From: an uncultured Coriobacteriaceae bacterium
GTDB taxonomy: Bacteria; Actinomycetota; Coriobacteriia; Coriobacteriales; Eggerthellaceae
Assembly: GCA_902764575.1 (NCBI GenBank)
Contig: CACWWI010000001.1
Location: 1-40,570, forward strand
Length of the DNA stretch: 40,570 bases
Direction: 5' to 3'
Part shown: piece after piece, positions 23,380 through 31,632 of the stretch
Layout of the letters: each line of letters opens with the position of its first letter
How positions within the stretch are numbered: position 1 is the stretch's first letter
Notes under the pieces: generated by a model
What the model saw: the letters and a program-made list of their open reading frames with translations, nothing else
Told to the model about the DNA's origin: nothing
Database searches by the model: none
Program-made: the position numbers and the translations under genes

Positions 23380-24969
23380 ATGACCGGCAACGACGCCATG
23401 AACAGCTCCCGAACGGCACAGGCCGAATACGCCCAAGTGGAAACGCTTGCCCTCGAGATGCTCGAGCAAGCGCGCGAGACGCTCGCCATGACGTTTCGCT
23501 ACCTGGACATCGCCTTGTGGCACATGCCGTTCGAGCCGCGCGAGTTCGACGCGCCGCTCGCCACGGACGGCAGAGCGCTGTTCTTCGACCCGTACCTCGT
23601 CGTGGCGCGCTTCAGGCAATCCCCCGACGACCTCGTGCGCGACTACCTCCACACGCTGCTGCACTGCATCTTCCGCCAGCCCTTCCAGGTGGGGTTTCCC
23701 GACTGGGCGTCATGGTCGACCGCCTGCGACGTGACCTCGGAGCTAACCGCATGGGAGATGTGCAATTCACGCTTCCCGTGCGCGCACGACTTCGAACTGG
23801 AAGACCTGTACTCCACCCTGAAGCAGGCCCTCGGGGCAATCACGCCCTTGAAGGTGTACCGGGAGCTCGTCGCCTACCGGCTCGGGGCGGGACAGTCAGC
23901 CTTCGACGGCGTGCCGCGCGACGTCGTGCGGCAATGGCTCGACAACCTGGTGGTGCGCGACAGCCACGTTGCCTGGGCGCGCGGCAAACGCCACAACCTG
24001 TTTGAAAGCGGAGCATCCTCCGAGGAGGCCGCTGGCGACGAGCTGCGCGAGCAATCGAGCATCGCAGACGTCCTCGACAGCGGCGCCGAGGGCGAAGGTC
24101 AGCACGATGCGCACGACCCGGACGACGGCGGACCCGAAGACGAGGGCTCCGACGACCTGGGGTCGCGCATGAAGCGCGACCTGCGAGACGAGAGCCATTC
24201 CTCGCGCATCGAGCCGGAGAAGCAACAGGCCGCCCAAGAGGAGTGGGACGGCATCTACAAACAGATCGAGATGGACCTGCGCACGGCTGCAGTGCAGGAG
24301 GCCGAAACGCCCGGCATGCTCGTGGCGCAGATAGAGCTCGCCGCGCGCAAGCCGGTCGACTACGAGGCCTTCCTGCGCAGCTTCGCTTCGACCGAGGAGG
24401 ACCTCCGCATCAACGACGAGGAGTTCGACTACATCTTCTACATGTTCGGCTTCGACCGGTACGGCAACATGCCGCTCATCGACCCGCTCGAATACCAAGA
24501 GGTCAGCTGCGTGCGCGAGTTCGTCATAGCGATTGACACCTCCGCGTCGTGCAAGGGCGAGCTGGTCACGGGCTTCCTCACCCGCACCTGCGAGATCCTC
24601 CAGAACACGGCGCAATTCGGACGCGACGTGAACATACACATCATCCAGTGCGATGCGCGCGTGCAAGACGAGACGGTGATAACGTCGCTTGACCAGCTCG
24701 GCGCCTTCACGAGCGAGCTGCAGGTAGTGGGATTGGGCGGGACGGACTTCCGTCCCGTGTTCGACCACGTGAACGAGCTGGTGGAGAACGGCGAGTTCGA
24801 GAACTTGCGCGGGCTGATCTACTTCACCGACGGCCAGGGCACCTACCCCGAACACATGCCGCCCTACGATACCGCGTTCGTGTTCCTGGAGGAAAGCGGC
24901 ATTCCCGTCCGCGTGCCGCCCTGGGCGATGAAGGTGGTGCTCGACGAAGACGGCATACGTTCGATTTGA
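23380..24969 (+). CDS. Metallopeptidase-like/VWA protein (DUF2201 type)
   Basis: A 529-residue protein. The N-terminal half has HTLLHCIFRQP (H91, H95), an HxxxH helix like that of predicted metallopeptidase domains in DUF2201 proteins. A long acidic, disordered stretch (~210-265) follows. The C-terminal VWA domain has the metal-ion site DTSAS (D386, S388, S390) and GLGGTDFRP (the Thr/Asp part), and FTDGQGTYPE. VWA proteins of this type work with MoxR AAA+ ATPases as chaperone-like pairs that insert metals or remodel complexes. The ATPase is the next gene after 55 bases. Start 23380 follows AAGGAG. Confidence 0.85.
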   Translation: MTGNDAMNSSRTAQAEYAQVETLALEMLEQARETLAMTFRYLDIALWHMPFEPREFDAPLATDGRALFFDPYLVVARFRQSPDDLVRDYLHTLLHCIFRQPFQVGFPDWASWSTACDVTSELTAWEMCNSRFPCAHDFELEDLYSTLKQALGAITPLKVYRELVAYRLGAGQSAFDGVPRDVVRQWLDNLVVRDSHVAWARGKRHNLFESGASSEEAAGDELREQSSIADVLDSGAEGEGQHDAHDPDDGGPEDEGSDDLGSRMKRDLRDESHSSRIEPEKQQAAQEEWDGIYKQIEMDLRTAAVQEAETPGMLVAQIELAARKPVDYEAFLRSFASTEEDLRINDEEFDYIFYMFGFDRYGNMPLIDPLEYQEVSCVREFVIAIDTSASCKGELVTGFLTRTCEILQNTAQFGRDVNIHIIQCDARVQDETVITSLDQLGAFTSELQVVGLGGTDFRPVFDHVNELVENGEFENLRGLIYFTDGQGTYPEHMPPYDTAFVFLEESGIPVRVPPWAMKVVLDEDGIRSI

Positions 24970-25024
24970 CGGAGCAGCGAGAGGTTATCCCGGTAAGGCA
25001 ACGAAACGACGAAACGAGGCAATT

Positions 25025-26527
25025 GTGAACATCGCAGACGCAAAGCAACAGGTGAAAGACACCATCGAGGCATACCTTGCCGTCGACGAGGTGGGAATGC
25101 ACCGCATCGAACCCGCTGCTCAGCGGCCCTTGTTCCTCATAGGCGCCCCGGGCATCGGCAAGACGGCCATCATGAGCCAGGTCGCCGACGACCTGGGGAT
25201 CGGGCTCGTCTCGTACTCGATGACGCACCATACGCGCCAGTCGGCGCTCGGGTTGCCATTCGTCGTGGACGGCGCCCACGGATCGCTTACCTACAAAGCC
25301 ACCGAGTACACCATGAGCGAGATCATAGCGAGCATCTACGACTACATGGAGCGGACGGGGCTGGAGCGCGGCATCCTGTTCCTCGACGAGATAAACTGCG
25401 TGTCCGAGACGCTGTACCCATCGATGCTGCAGTTCCTGCAATTCAAAACGTTCGGGCGCCACCGCGTACCAGACAACTGGGTCGTCGTCTGCGCAGGAAA
25501 CCCGCCCGAGTACAACAGGTCGGCGCGCGAATTCGACATCGTGACGCTCGACCGCGTGCGCAAGATCGACGTCGAGCCCGACTTCGAATCGTGGAAATCG
25601 TACGCGCTCGGCGCGGGCGTGCATCCCAGCATCCTGTCGTTCCTCGAAATCGAGCAGGAGTGCTTCTACTCCGTCGAGTCGACGCCGACGGGCAAGCGGT
25701 TCGTCAGCGCGCGCGGATGGACCGACCTATCCCGCACGATCACGACCCTCGAGGAGATGGGCAAGACCGTGGACATCGGGCTGATCGGCCAGTTCGTGCA
25801 AGAATCGAGCATCGCCGAGCGCTTCGCCGTCTACTACGAGCTGTTCAGCAAGTACCGCTCCGACTACCAGGTCGGCGCCATCCTCAAGGGCTCGTGGCAG
25901 GACGACGTGGTCGAACGCGCCCAGCGCGCCGCATTCGACGAGCGGCTCGCCGTGCTCAACCTCATACTCGACGCCGTCGAGACCCAGGCTTCGCAGGCCC
26001 TCGAACGCGAAGCCGTCATCGTGGAGGTGCGCGACGCGCTGCGGCAGGCGAAGCCCCGCATCGTGGACGGAGAGCCGGCGAGCGCCGTCATCGACGAACT
26101 CGTGGGCGAACTGGCGGGTGAGCTCGAGACGCGCATGTCTTCGGGCACGGTCCCCGCTGAAGAGGTTCGCCTGCGCAAGCTGGCCATCGAGCAGCTGAGG
26201 TCGCTTCAGCACGAGAGCGCGGGCGCAGGAGGCGGCATGCCTGCGTTCAGCACGATCAGCGATGCGTACACACGGCTCGTCGACGACATGCGCCAGTTCG
26301 CCGCCGATACGTCAACCCAGCTCGAGAACGCGTTCTCCTTCATCGCGCAGACGTTCGGCAACGAACGTGAGATGCTCGTGTTCGTTGCGGATTTGAGCAC
26401 GCGGCCGACTACCATGCGCTTCGTCAACGCGTTCGGTAGCGACGGCTACGCAGCCTACAGCGAGCGGCTCGCCGTGCAGGAACGCCGAAACGACCTCCTC
26501 GACCGCGCGAACGAGCTCGCATTGTAA
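25025..26527 (+). CDS. MoxR-type AAA+ ATPase
   Basis: A 500-residue ATPase. Walker A is GAPGIGKTA (40-48), Walker B ILFLDEIN (117-124), and sensor-1 is in VVVCAGNPPEYN (~160). The AAA+ core is followed by a helical C-terminal part of ~220 residues, which is longer than usual for MoxR (about 320-350 residues). That part carries coiled segments. A GTG start at 25025 is likely, with a weak purine run upstream. It closes the three-gene operon with the LRR and VWA proteins. The pairing with a VWA gene is typical of MoxR systems, but the specific target is unknown. Confidence 0.85.
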   Translation: MNIADAKQQVKDTIEAYLAVDEVGMHRIEPAAQRPLFLIGAPGIGKTAIMSQVADDLGIGLVSYSMTHHTRQSALGLPFVVDGAHGSLTYKATEYTMSEIIASIYDYMERTGLERGILFLDEINCVSETLYPSMLQFLQFKTFGRHRVPDNWVVVCAGNPPEYNRSAREFDIVTLDRVRKIDVEPDFESWKSYALGAGVHPSILSFLEIEQECFYSVESTPTGKRFVSARGWTDLSRTITTLEEMGKTVDIGLIGQFVQESSIAERFAVYYELFSKYRSDYQVGAILKGSWQDDVVERAQRAAFDERLAVLNLILDAVETQASQALEREAVIVEVRDALRQAKPRIVDGEPASAVIDELVGELAGELETRMSSGTVPAEEVRLRKLAIEQLRSLQHESAGAGGGMPAFSTISDAYTRLVDDMRQFAADTSTQLENAFSFIAQTFGNEREMLVFVADLSTRPTTMRFVNAFGSDGYAAYSERLAVQERRNDLLDRANELAL

Positions 26528-26603
26528 GTAGATCAGCCATGCCGATCTGTCCAGCGCCCGTCCACAGGACCGCGTCGTTTGGCATGATGAGCCCCTCCTC
26601 GCC

Positions 26604-27128
26604 TTAGGCGAACTTACGCGCCCATGCCTGGGCCTTGTCCTTGGACTGCGCCGCCTGGTTCCCGGTGATGGAGAGGCCCTTCTCGAGCTTCGCGCCAGGG
26701 CAGATTTTCTTGAGGTGCTTCTCGGAGCCGCCCATGCCGGACCCCTCGTTCGTGCAGAACGGAACGATGCGCTTGCCCGACAGGTCGTAATGCTCGAGGA
26801 ACGTGAACACGCACATGGGGCATGTGCCCCACCAGTTCGGGTAGCCCAGGAAGACCGTGTCGTAGTCGTCCATGCTCAGGCCCGCGTCCTCCAGGTAGCG
26901 CTTCAACTCGGGGCGAGCATCGGCCTGCAGCTCGGCTTTCGCCTCGTCGATGCACTTGTAGTAATCGGCGTCGTATTCCTTTACGGTCTCGATCTCGAAC
27001 AGATCGCCGCCGACGGCCTCCTGCACGAACTCCGCGACGCGCTCGGTATTGCCCTTCTCGAGGTTCTTCACGCTGCCGGCCCAGTAGTTCTCGCCCTTGC
27101 GGGAGTAGTAGACGATGAGGTTTGACAT
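26604..27128 (-). CDS. Flavodoxin
   Basis: A 174-residue FMN-binding electron carrier or flavodoxin-like reductase. IVYYSRKGENYWAGS is the phosphate-binding loop in the form used by flavodoxins of Gram-positive anaerobes. FLGYPNWWGTCPMCVFTFLEHYDL is the second loop with the tryptophan that stacks on the flavin, and VPFCTNEGSGMGGSEKHLKK the third. It lacks the cysteine segment of the two other flavoproteins in the window. It is divergent from a TetR gene; both start near operators at 27149-27193, so the TetR is expected to repress it. Its promoter overlaps one operator. Confidence 0.88.
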   Translation of the reverse strand: MSNLIVYYSRKGENYWAGSVKNLEKGNTERVAEFVQEAVGGDLFEIETVKEYDADYYKCIDEAKAELQADARPELKRYLEDAGLSMDDYDTVFLGYPNWWGTCPMCVFTFLEHYDLSGKRIVPFCTNEGSGMGGSEKHLKKICPGAKLEKGLSITGNQAAQSKDKAQAWARKFA

Positions 27129-27148
27129 CTCGGTATCCTTTCTTTGGC

Positions 27149-27203
27149 GACACTATGTCTCTTAACTGTGAAGAGTATAAGCGACATCTTGTCTCGTAAG
27201 CAA
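27149..27203 (-). promoter_or_regulatory. Flavodoxin promoter with two TetR-type operators
   Basis: Two similar sites, GACACTATGTC (27149-27159) and GACATCTTGTC (27183-27193), share GACA-N3-TGTC. Both are followed by TC and preceded by C, and their centres are 34 bases apart, about three turns of the helix. On the minus strand a -10 TATACT (27179-27174) and -35 TTGCTT (27203-27198) are 18 bases apart. The second site lies in the spacer and the first just after the start of transcription. The TetR gene is adjacent and divergent. Confidence 0.6.
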
Positions 27204-27253
27204 GGGGTTTGATAGACTTCACATCGAGCACACGAAGCCGAACGGAGAGCCGC

Positions 27254-27892
27254 ATGGCCGAATACATACGAGCGCGTTCGCCCGAGCATAAGCAGGAGCG
27301 GATGGACGCCATAATGACAGCTGCCGACACGCTGTTCGCCGAGCGGCCCTATCACCAGATAACCATGGGTGCGATCGCGGAAGCCCTGGGCTGGTCGCGC
27401 TCTAACCTGTACAAGTACGCCTCCACGCAGGAGGAGGTTTTCCTGGCCTTGCACTCTGCGAAGAACCGGGCATGGATCGAAGAACTCGCCGACAAGCTGG
27501 CCGACGCTCCCCTCCCCTCCGAGGACTTCGCCCGCATCTGGGCCGAGGTCACCGAGCGGCACGGCAGCTTCCTTCGCTACCAGGAGATCATCATCGCCAT
27601 CATCGAGAGCAACGTCACGCTCGAGCGCCTGACCGCCTTCAAACGCGATTTCGCCGAAATGCTACCACCCGTCACCGACGTCCTGTCCCGTCAGTGCGGC
27701 ATCGGTGAAGAGGCCGCGGTCGACCTCTACCTGCGCCTGCTCTACCAGGCACCGGGCCTTTGGAACCACTTCCACGCCGCCGAGCTGACGCGCGAGGCGA
27801 TGTGCGCCGCCGGCATTGCCGAAGTGGAAGGTTCCTTCGTCGAGGCCTACGCCGATTTCGTCGAGCTGTGCATCGCGCCGAGAAGCGCATAG
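27254..27892 (+). CDS. TetR-family transcriptional regulator
   Basis: A 212-residue repressor. The N-terminal helix-turn-helix reads RMDAIMTAADTLFAERPYHQ, ITMGAIAEALGWSRSNLYKY and ASTQEEVFLAL, of the TetR_N type; the rest is helical ligand-binding. The start at 27254 follows CGGAGAG. It converges on the AAA+ gene with only 5 bases between the stop codons. It is the natural partner of the paired sites at 27149-27193 and would control the flavodoxin and itself. The signal is unknown, perhaps an electrophile or oxidant, as flavodoxins of this type are often induced by such stress. Confidence 0.87.
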   Translation: MAEYIRARSPEHKQERMDAIMTAADTLFAERPYHQITMGAIAEALGWSRSNLYKYASTQEEVFLALHSAKNRAWIEELADKLADAPLPSEDFARIWAEVTERHGSFLRYQEIIIAIIESNVTLERLTAFKRDFAEMLPPVTDVLSRQCGIGEEAAVDLYLRLLYQAPGLWNHFHAAELTREAMCAAGIAEVEGSFVEAYADFVELCIAPRSA

Positions 27893-27897
27893 CCGCT

Positions 27898-29667
27898 TTA
27901 GCTTGAGCTCTCCTCGCGGTTTTCCGAAAGGGCGATGGCCGCCTCGATATCCTCGCGCGTTATGGCGACGAGAGCTTCCCGGGTGAGCTCCTTCTCGTCT
28001 GCGAGCCGGTTCGCCTGGCAGGTGATCGCGTTCTCGAAGAAGTTGCGCACCGTGCGCCCATTCGCGAAGCTCGGGTCGTGGCGCTCGACGAGCTCTTCGA
28101 AATACTTCCCCGCCGCCTCGCAAGCTTCATCGCTCGGCTCCATGCTGTTCTTCGAGCATTGGCTCTTGAAGATCTCCAGCAACTCGTCGGGCGTGAAGTC
28201 CTCGAACATGATGAACTTGTTGAAGCGGCTACGCAGGCCCGGGTTCGAGTCGAGGAATTCCTGCATGGGCTCGGTGTAGCCCGCAACGATGACCACCAGG
28301 TCGTCGCGATGGTCCTCCATGCCCTTGAGCAGGGTGTCGATCGCCTCCTGCCCGAAATCGGATTCGCCGCGATGCACGCTCAGGGCATACGCCTCGTCGA
28401 TGAACAGCACGCCCCCGAGCGCCTTCTCGATGACCTCGGCCGTCTTCAGGGCCGTCTGCCCCACGTAGCCGGCAACGAGGCCCGAGCGGTCCACTTCGAC
28501 CAGATGGCCCTTCGAGAGGATGTCGAGCTTCTTGTAGAAGCGCGAGACCAAGCGCGCCACGGTGGTTTTCCCCGTGCCCGGGTTGCCATAGAACACCAGG
28601 TGGAGCGAGAGCTTGTTCTGCTTGATGCCATGTTCCTCGCGCGCCTTCTGGATGCGGGCCAGGTTTACGAGCGACGTTATCTCCTTTTTCACCTGCTTCA
28701 TGCCGGTAAGGGAGTTGAGCTCCTCGAGCAGCTCTTCGAGTGTGGCCTCGTCTTCGGGCTCCTCGGCTTCTTCCTCGGCGGCTTTTGCCTTGCCGGCGGC
28801 ATCTTCCCCGGCGTCCTTCGCGGCCGTCCCGGTGATGCCGTAGCTCGGCGAGAGCGCGAGCGTCGAGATGCGCGGTTTGCCGCCCCATGAGTCGAGCTTA
28901 TCCACGAGCAGTTCCTGAATGGCCGTCATGAGGGACGTGAAACGGGAGGTCTCGTCGGCTTCCATGTCGCCATCGCAGATGAGTATCTCCTCGCACAGCG
29001 TCTTGAGGGTTTTCAACAGAAGCTCTGCGCAGCTATCGTCGGGATTCCCCGTTTCGGCATACCGTTCGTTGTCGTAGACGATGGCGGCGACGAACGATTT
29101 CGGGGGCACGTTGAAAAAGTCCCCTTTCGCGTCCCCGCTCGACGCGGCGCATGCGCGCACCGTCGCTTCGTCGAGCTCCAACCCGAGCGCGCTGTTGATG
29201 AGCGCGATCTCCTCGGGCGCCACCTTCCCGTCCAAAACCGCCATGCGGCACGCAACCGTTTTCAGGTCCAGGTCGAACTGCTCGCCGATGCTGCGGCCCA
29301 GGTACTCGCGCATCTGGTTGCCCTGCTCGGCATCGAGTTCGTCGTAACGCTTCCCATAGGCCCGAATCTGTGCGAACGACGTCGCCATCACCTCGCCGAC
29401 CGCATGCCAAGCCGCCCTGTTCAAGCCCGAAGTCAGGCCCAAGGCGCTTTCGGTGACGTCATCGACGGCGTCTTTCCAGGTGCGTGCGTCGGGCGTAGTG
29501 CGTTGCGCACCGTCAGAAGCACTTGGAGCGGCGGTTTTCAGCCAATCGTCAATTGGGTCGAGGTACTCGAACAGCTTCGAGGACGGATAGCTCTTCCCGC
29601 ACGACGTGCACGTGAACCGATCTGCTTGGAAGTCGAGGGAGCTGCTCCCGCATCCAGGGCACTTCAT
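27898..29667 (-). CDS. Zinc-ribbon/TerB-like/CbxX-type AAA+ fusion protein
   Basis: A 589-residue protein with three parts. Residues 1-30 are a zinc ribbon (CPGCGS and CTSCG). Residues ~90-250 carry two TerB-like acidic metal-site motifs (DGKVAPEE at 146 and DGDMEADE at 232), each in a helical repeat. From ~315 on is a CbxX/CfqX AAA+ domain: MKQVKKEITSLVNLARIQ, Walker A GNPGTGKTT (361-369), pore loop GYVGQ (400-404), Walker B LFIDEAY (421-427), an arginine-finger segment NPGLRSRF (475-482). CbxX ATPases act in Rubisco activation, spore and type VII secretion and stress systems. The TerB part links it to tellurite/stress-type systems. Start 29667 is at the first Met of the zinc ribbon. Confidence 0.85.
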   Translation of the reverse strand: MKCPGCGSSSLDFQADRFTCTSCGKSYPSSKLFEYLDPIDDWLKTAAPSASDGAQRTTPDARTWKDAVDDVTESALGLTSGLNRAAWHAVGEVMATSFAQIRAYGKRYDELDAEQGNQMREYLGRSIGEQFDLDLKTVACRMAVLDGKVAPEEIALINSALGLELDEATVRACAASSGDAKGDFFNVPPKSFVAAIVYDNERYAETGNPDDSCAELLLKTLKTLCEEILICDGDMEADETSRFTSLMTAIQELLVDKLDSWGGKPRISTLALSPSYGITGTAAKDAGEDAAGKAKAAEEEAEEPEDEATLEELLEELNSLTGMKQVKKEITSLVNLARIQKAREEHGIKQNKLSLHLVFYGNPGTGKTTVARLVSRFYKKLDILSKGHLVEVDRSGLVAGYVGQTALKTAEVIEKALGGVLFIDEAYALSVHRGESDFGQEAIDTLLKGMEDHRDDLVVIVAGYTEPMQEFLDSNPGLRSRFNKFIMFEDFTPDELLEIFKSQCSKNSMEPSDEACEAAGKYFEELVERHDPSFANGRTVRNFFENAITCQANRLADEKELTREALVAITREDIEAAIALSENREESSS

Positions 29668-29896
29668 GGCTCACCAACGATCCAGCAAGCGAGCAGGATG
29701 GGATTCGCGTTTCATCATGACGGCACCTTTCAGCGTGGCGGACGGTACACGGACCATTGTAATGCCTGATGCCGAACCTCGTCCAAACCTCAGCCGCCGC
29801 TTTGCGGCGGACAGTACTCGCCTTGGCGAAGGCGGATGGGTCAACCACCCGCTGATGGCCCCGGCGAACAGGCCCGCACCCCTCGTTCCTGGCGAA

Positions 29897-29905
29897 TGGT
29901 ATCAT
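29897..29905 (+). promoter_or_regulatory. Extended -10 promoter for a probably leaderless symporter mRNA
   Basis: TGG then TATCAT (29900-29905) is an extended -10 that ends six bases before the ATG at 29912, the same spacing as at 6509-6521. No ribosome site precedes this ATG. No -35 is seen, which is normal for extended -10 promoters. Confidence 0.5.
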
Positions 29906-29911
29906 GAGCAA

Positions 29912-31507
29912 ATGGCCAAAGATAAGAACACCAAGCGCATCTTTCGGGTTAAGAACGGGACCCTCGGCGAAGCCTGCACATTTGCCGACGGTCTTCTGAC
30001 GCGCAAGGACATCAACGACGAAACGGCAAAAGAGACCCTCCTCGTTTTCGAGGCCCTGATGCAAAAGCTCATCGACTGGGGGCTGGACGAAAACACCGAC
30101 CTCGAGGTTTCCGGAACGGAACGGCTCGGAGACTTCCGGATAATGGTCGGGTTCGAGGGAAAGGTGTTTGCGCGCGGCGACGATGATTTCTATTCCGTGG
30201 AAGACCGGATTCTCGACGCTTACGACGACAGGCTCGGCTATAGCTATCGTTCTGGGTACAACGAGATCAGCATCTCAGTGAGCAGGAGCCACCGCACGGC
30301 GATGTTCGCCTGCTTTATCGCTTCCCTGCTCGCCGTCATCGCCTACATTCCCATGAGCATGATGCTCGATGTGAACGAGCAGCATTACCTGCTCGACGGC
30401 TACGTGTTCCCGATCGAAACGATGTATGCCAACGCCCTGCTCATGATCGGCGCGCCCATGACGTTCTTCTCGCTTCTCAAGAACCTGACGGACACCTACG
30501 TCGTCTCTCAGAAGAGCTCCGGCATACGCCAGCTCCAGCTGCGAACGCTTGGAACTTCCGCGTTCGCCATTTTGCTGGCGTTCGCGTCCGTCTCCATCAT
30601 AAGCGTCGCTGCACTATCAAACCTGGGGGGTACTTCGTCTGAGTATAGCGGCTCTCTCGACCGGTCGTTTGCCGACATCGTCACCTCGCTCATACCTCCC
30701 AGCATATTCGAGCCCTTCGAGGCCATCTCGCCCATTCCGCTGATTATCGTCGCCCTTCTGTGCACCTACGCCCTGTGCTCTGCGGGCAAGTACTTCAACA
30801 CCCTGAGGGATGCGATGATGGCTTGCTACACGCTCTTCTCCCGTATGCTGCACGTTCTCATCGCCGTGCTGCCCGTCTTCTGCTTCCTCGCAATCATGGA
30901 CGTGCTACTCAGTTCGGGCTACGAAGGCGCCTTGGAGGACCTGTGCATGATTCTCGCCATCTACCTGAGCATCGTGCTGCTGTTTGCCACCTACGCCATC
31001 AGATTGCGCGTGCACGGCGTCAAGGTGATTCCCTTCGTGAAAAAGCTCGCCCCCCTTCTCCGCGAGAACTACAGCATCGGTTCTGCCATCGGCGCAGCGC
31101 CCTACAACATCAGGTACTGCTCGAGAACCTTCAAGATGAATCGCGAGATGCTCGAGCGCGACCTGCCGGTGCTCGCCGAAACCAACCTCGACGGCAATTG
31201 CTTCATCATCATGTCCCTCGCCCTCATGTTCGTCTTCGCGACGGGCACCGAGCTCTCGTGGATTAACATCATCGCGCTTGCGGCGCTGATTTTGTTCCTT
31301 TCGTACGGCGCGCCGAACCAGCCGGGAAGCATTCTGATCGGCACCCTGATAGTCACCATGTACCTGAACTCGTTCGACGTTGTGTGCTTCGCCATCTTCT
31401 CGGAGGCGTTTTTGGGAAGCGCGCAAAACCTCGTCAATGTCATCGGCGACATAGTCCTGGTTGCAATCGAGGACAGCAAAGAGAAAGCTCGTGCCGAAGG
31501 CGCCTAG
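29912..31507 (+). CDS. DAACS/SLC1-like symporter with N-terminal cytosolic domain and altered substrate site
   Basis: A 531-residue protein. From ~128 on it is a membrane domain of the dicarboxylate/amino acid:cation symporter fold. By eye, SIGSAIGAAPYNI (388-400) stands for hairpin 1, AETNLDGN (422-429) for the NMDGT sodium motif, SYGAPNQPG (464-472) for hairpin 2, and QNLVNVIGD (505-513) for the last substrate helix. There N509 and D513 match conserved residues of GltPh (N401, D405), while R397 is Q505, T398 is N506 and D394 is G502. Residues 1-~120 are an extra soluble domain with two strands and a helix, somewhat like the small ATPase-like domain of related Firmicutes symporters; that part is tentative. 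The transport substrate is unlikely to be aspartate or glutamate. Start 29912 is set by the -10 box. Confidence 0.8.
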   Translation: MAKDKNTKRIFRVKNGTLGEACTFADGLLTRKDINDETAKETLLVFEALMQKLIDWGLDENTDLEVSGTERLGDFRIMVGFEGKVFARGDDDFYSVEDRILDAYDDRLGYSYRSGYNEISISVSRSHRTAMFACFIASLLAVIAYIPMSMMLDVNEQHYLLDGYVFPIETMYANALLMIGAPMTFFSLLKNLTDTYVVSQKSSGIRQLQLRTLGTSAFAILLAFASVSIISVAALSNLGGTSSEYSGSLDRSFADIVTSLIPPSIFEPFEAISPIPLIIVALLCTYALCSAGKYFNTLRDAMMACYTLFSRMLHVLIAVLPVFCFLAIMDVLLSSGYEGALEDLCMILAIYLSIVLLFATYAIRLRVHGVKVIPFVKKLAPLLRENYSIGSAIGAAPYNIRYCSRTFKMNREMLERDLPVLAETNLDGNCFIIMSLALMFVFATGTELSWINIIALAALILFLSYGAPNQPGSILIGTLIVTMYLNSFDVVCFAIFSEAFLGSAQNLVNVIGDIVLVAIEDSKEKARAEGA

Positions 31508-31632
31508 AAGGTCGAGGAAGGGCGATTCACCAGGCCATTCCAATCGTGCACCAATCCGTTTAGTGCCCATAGCCGCTCGTTCGGTTACTATTACAACAGC
31601 AGAACAGGCTTCGATCACGGACGGCGAAGATC

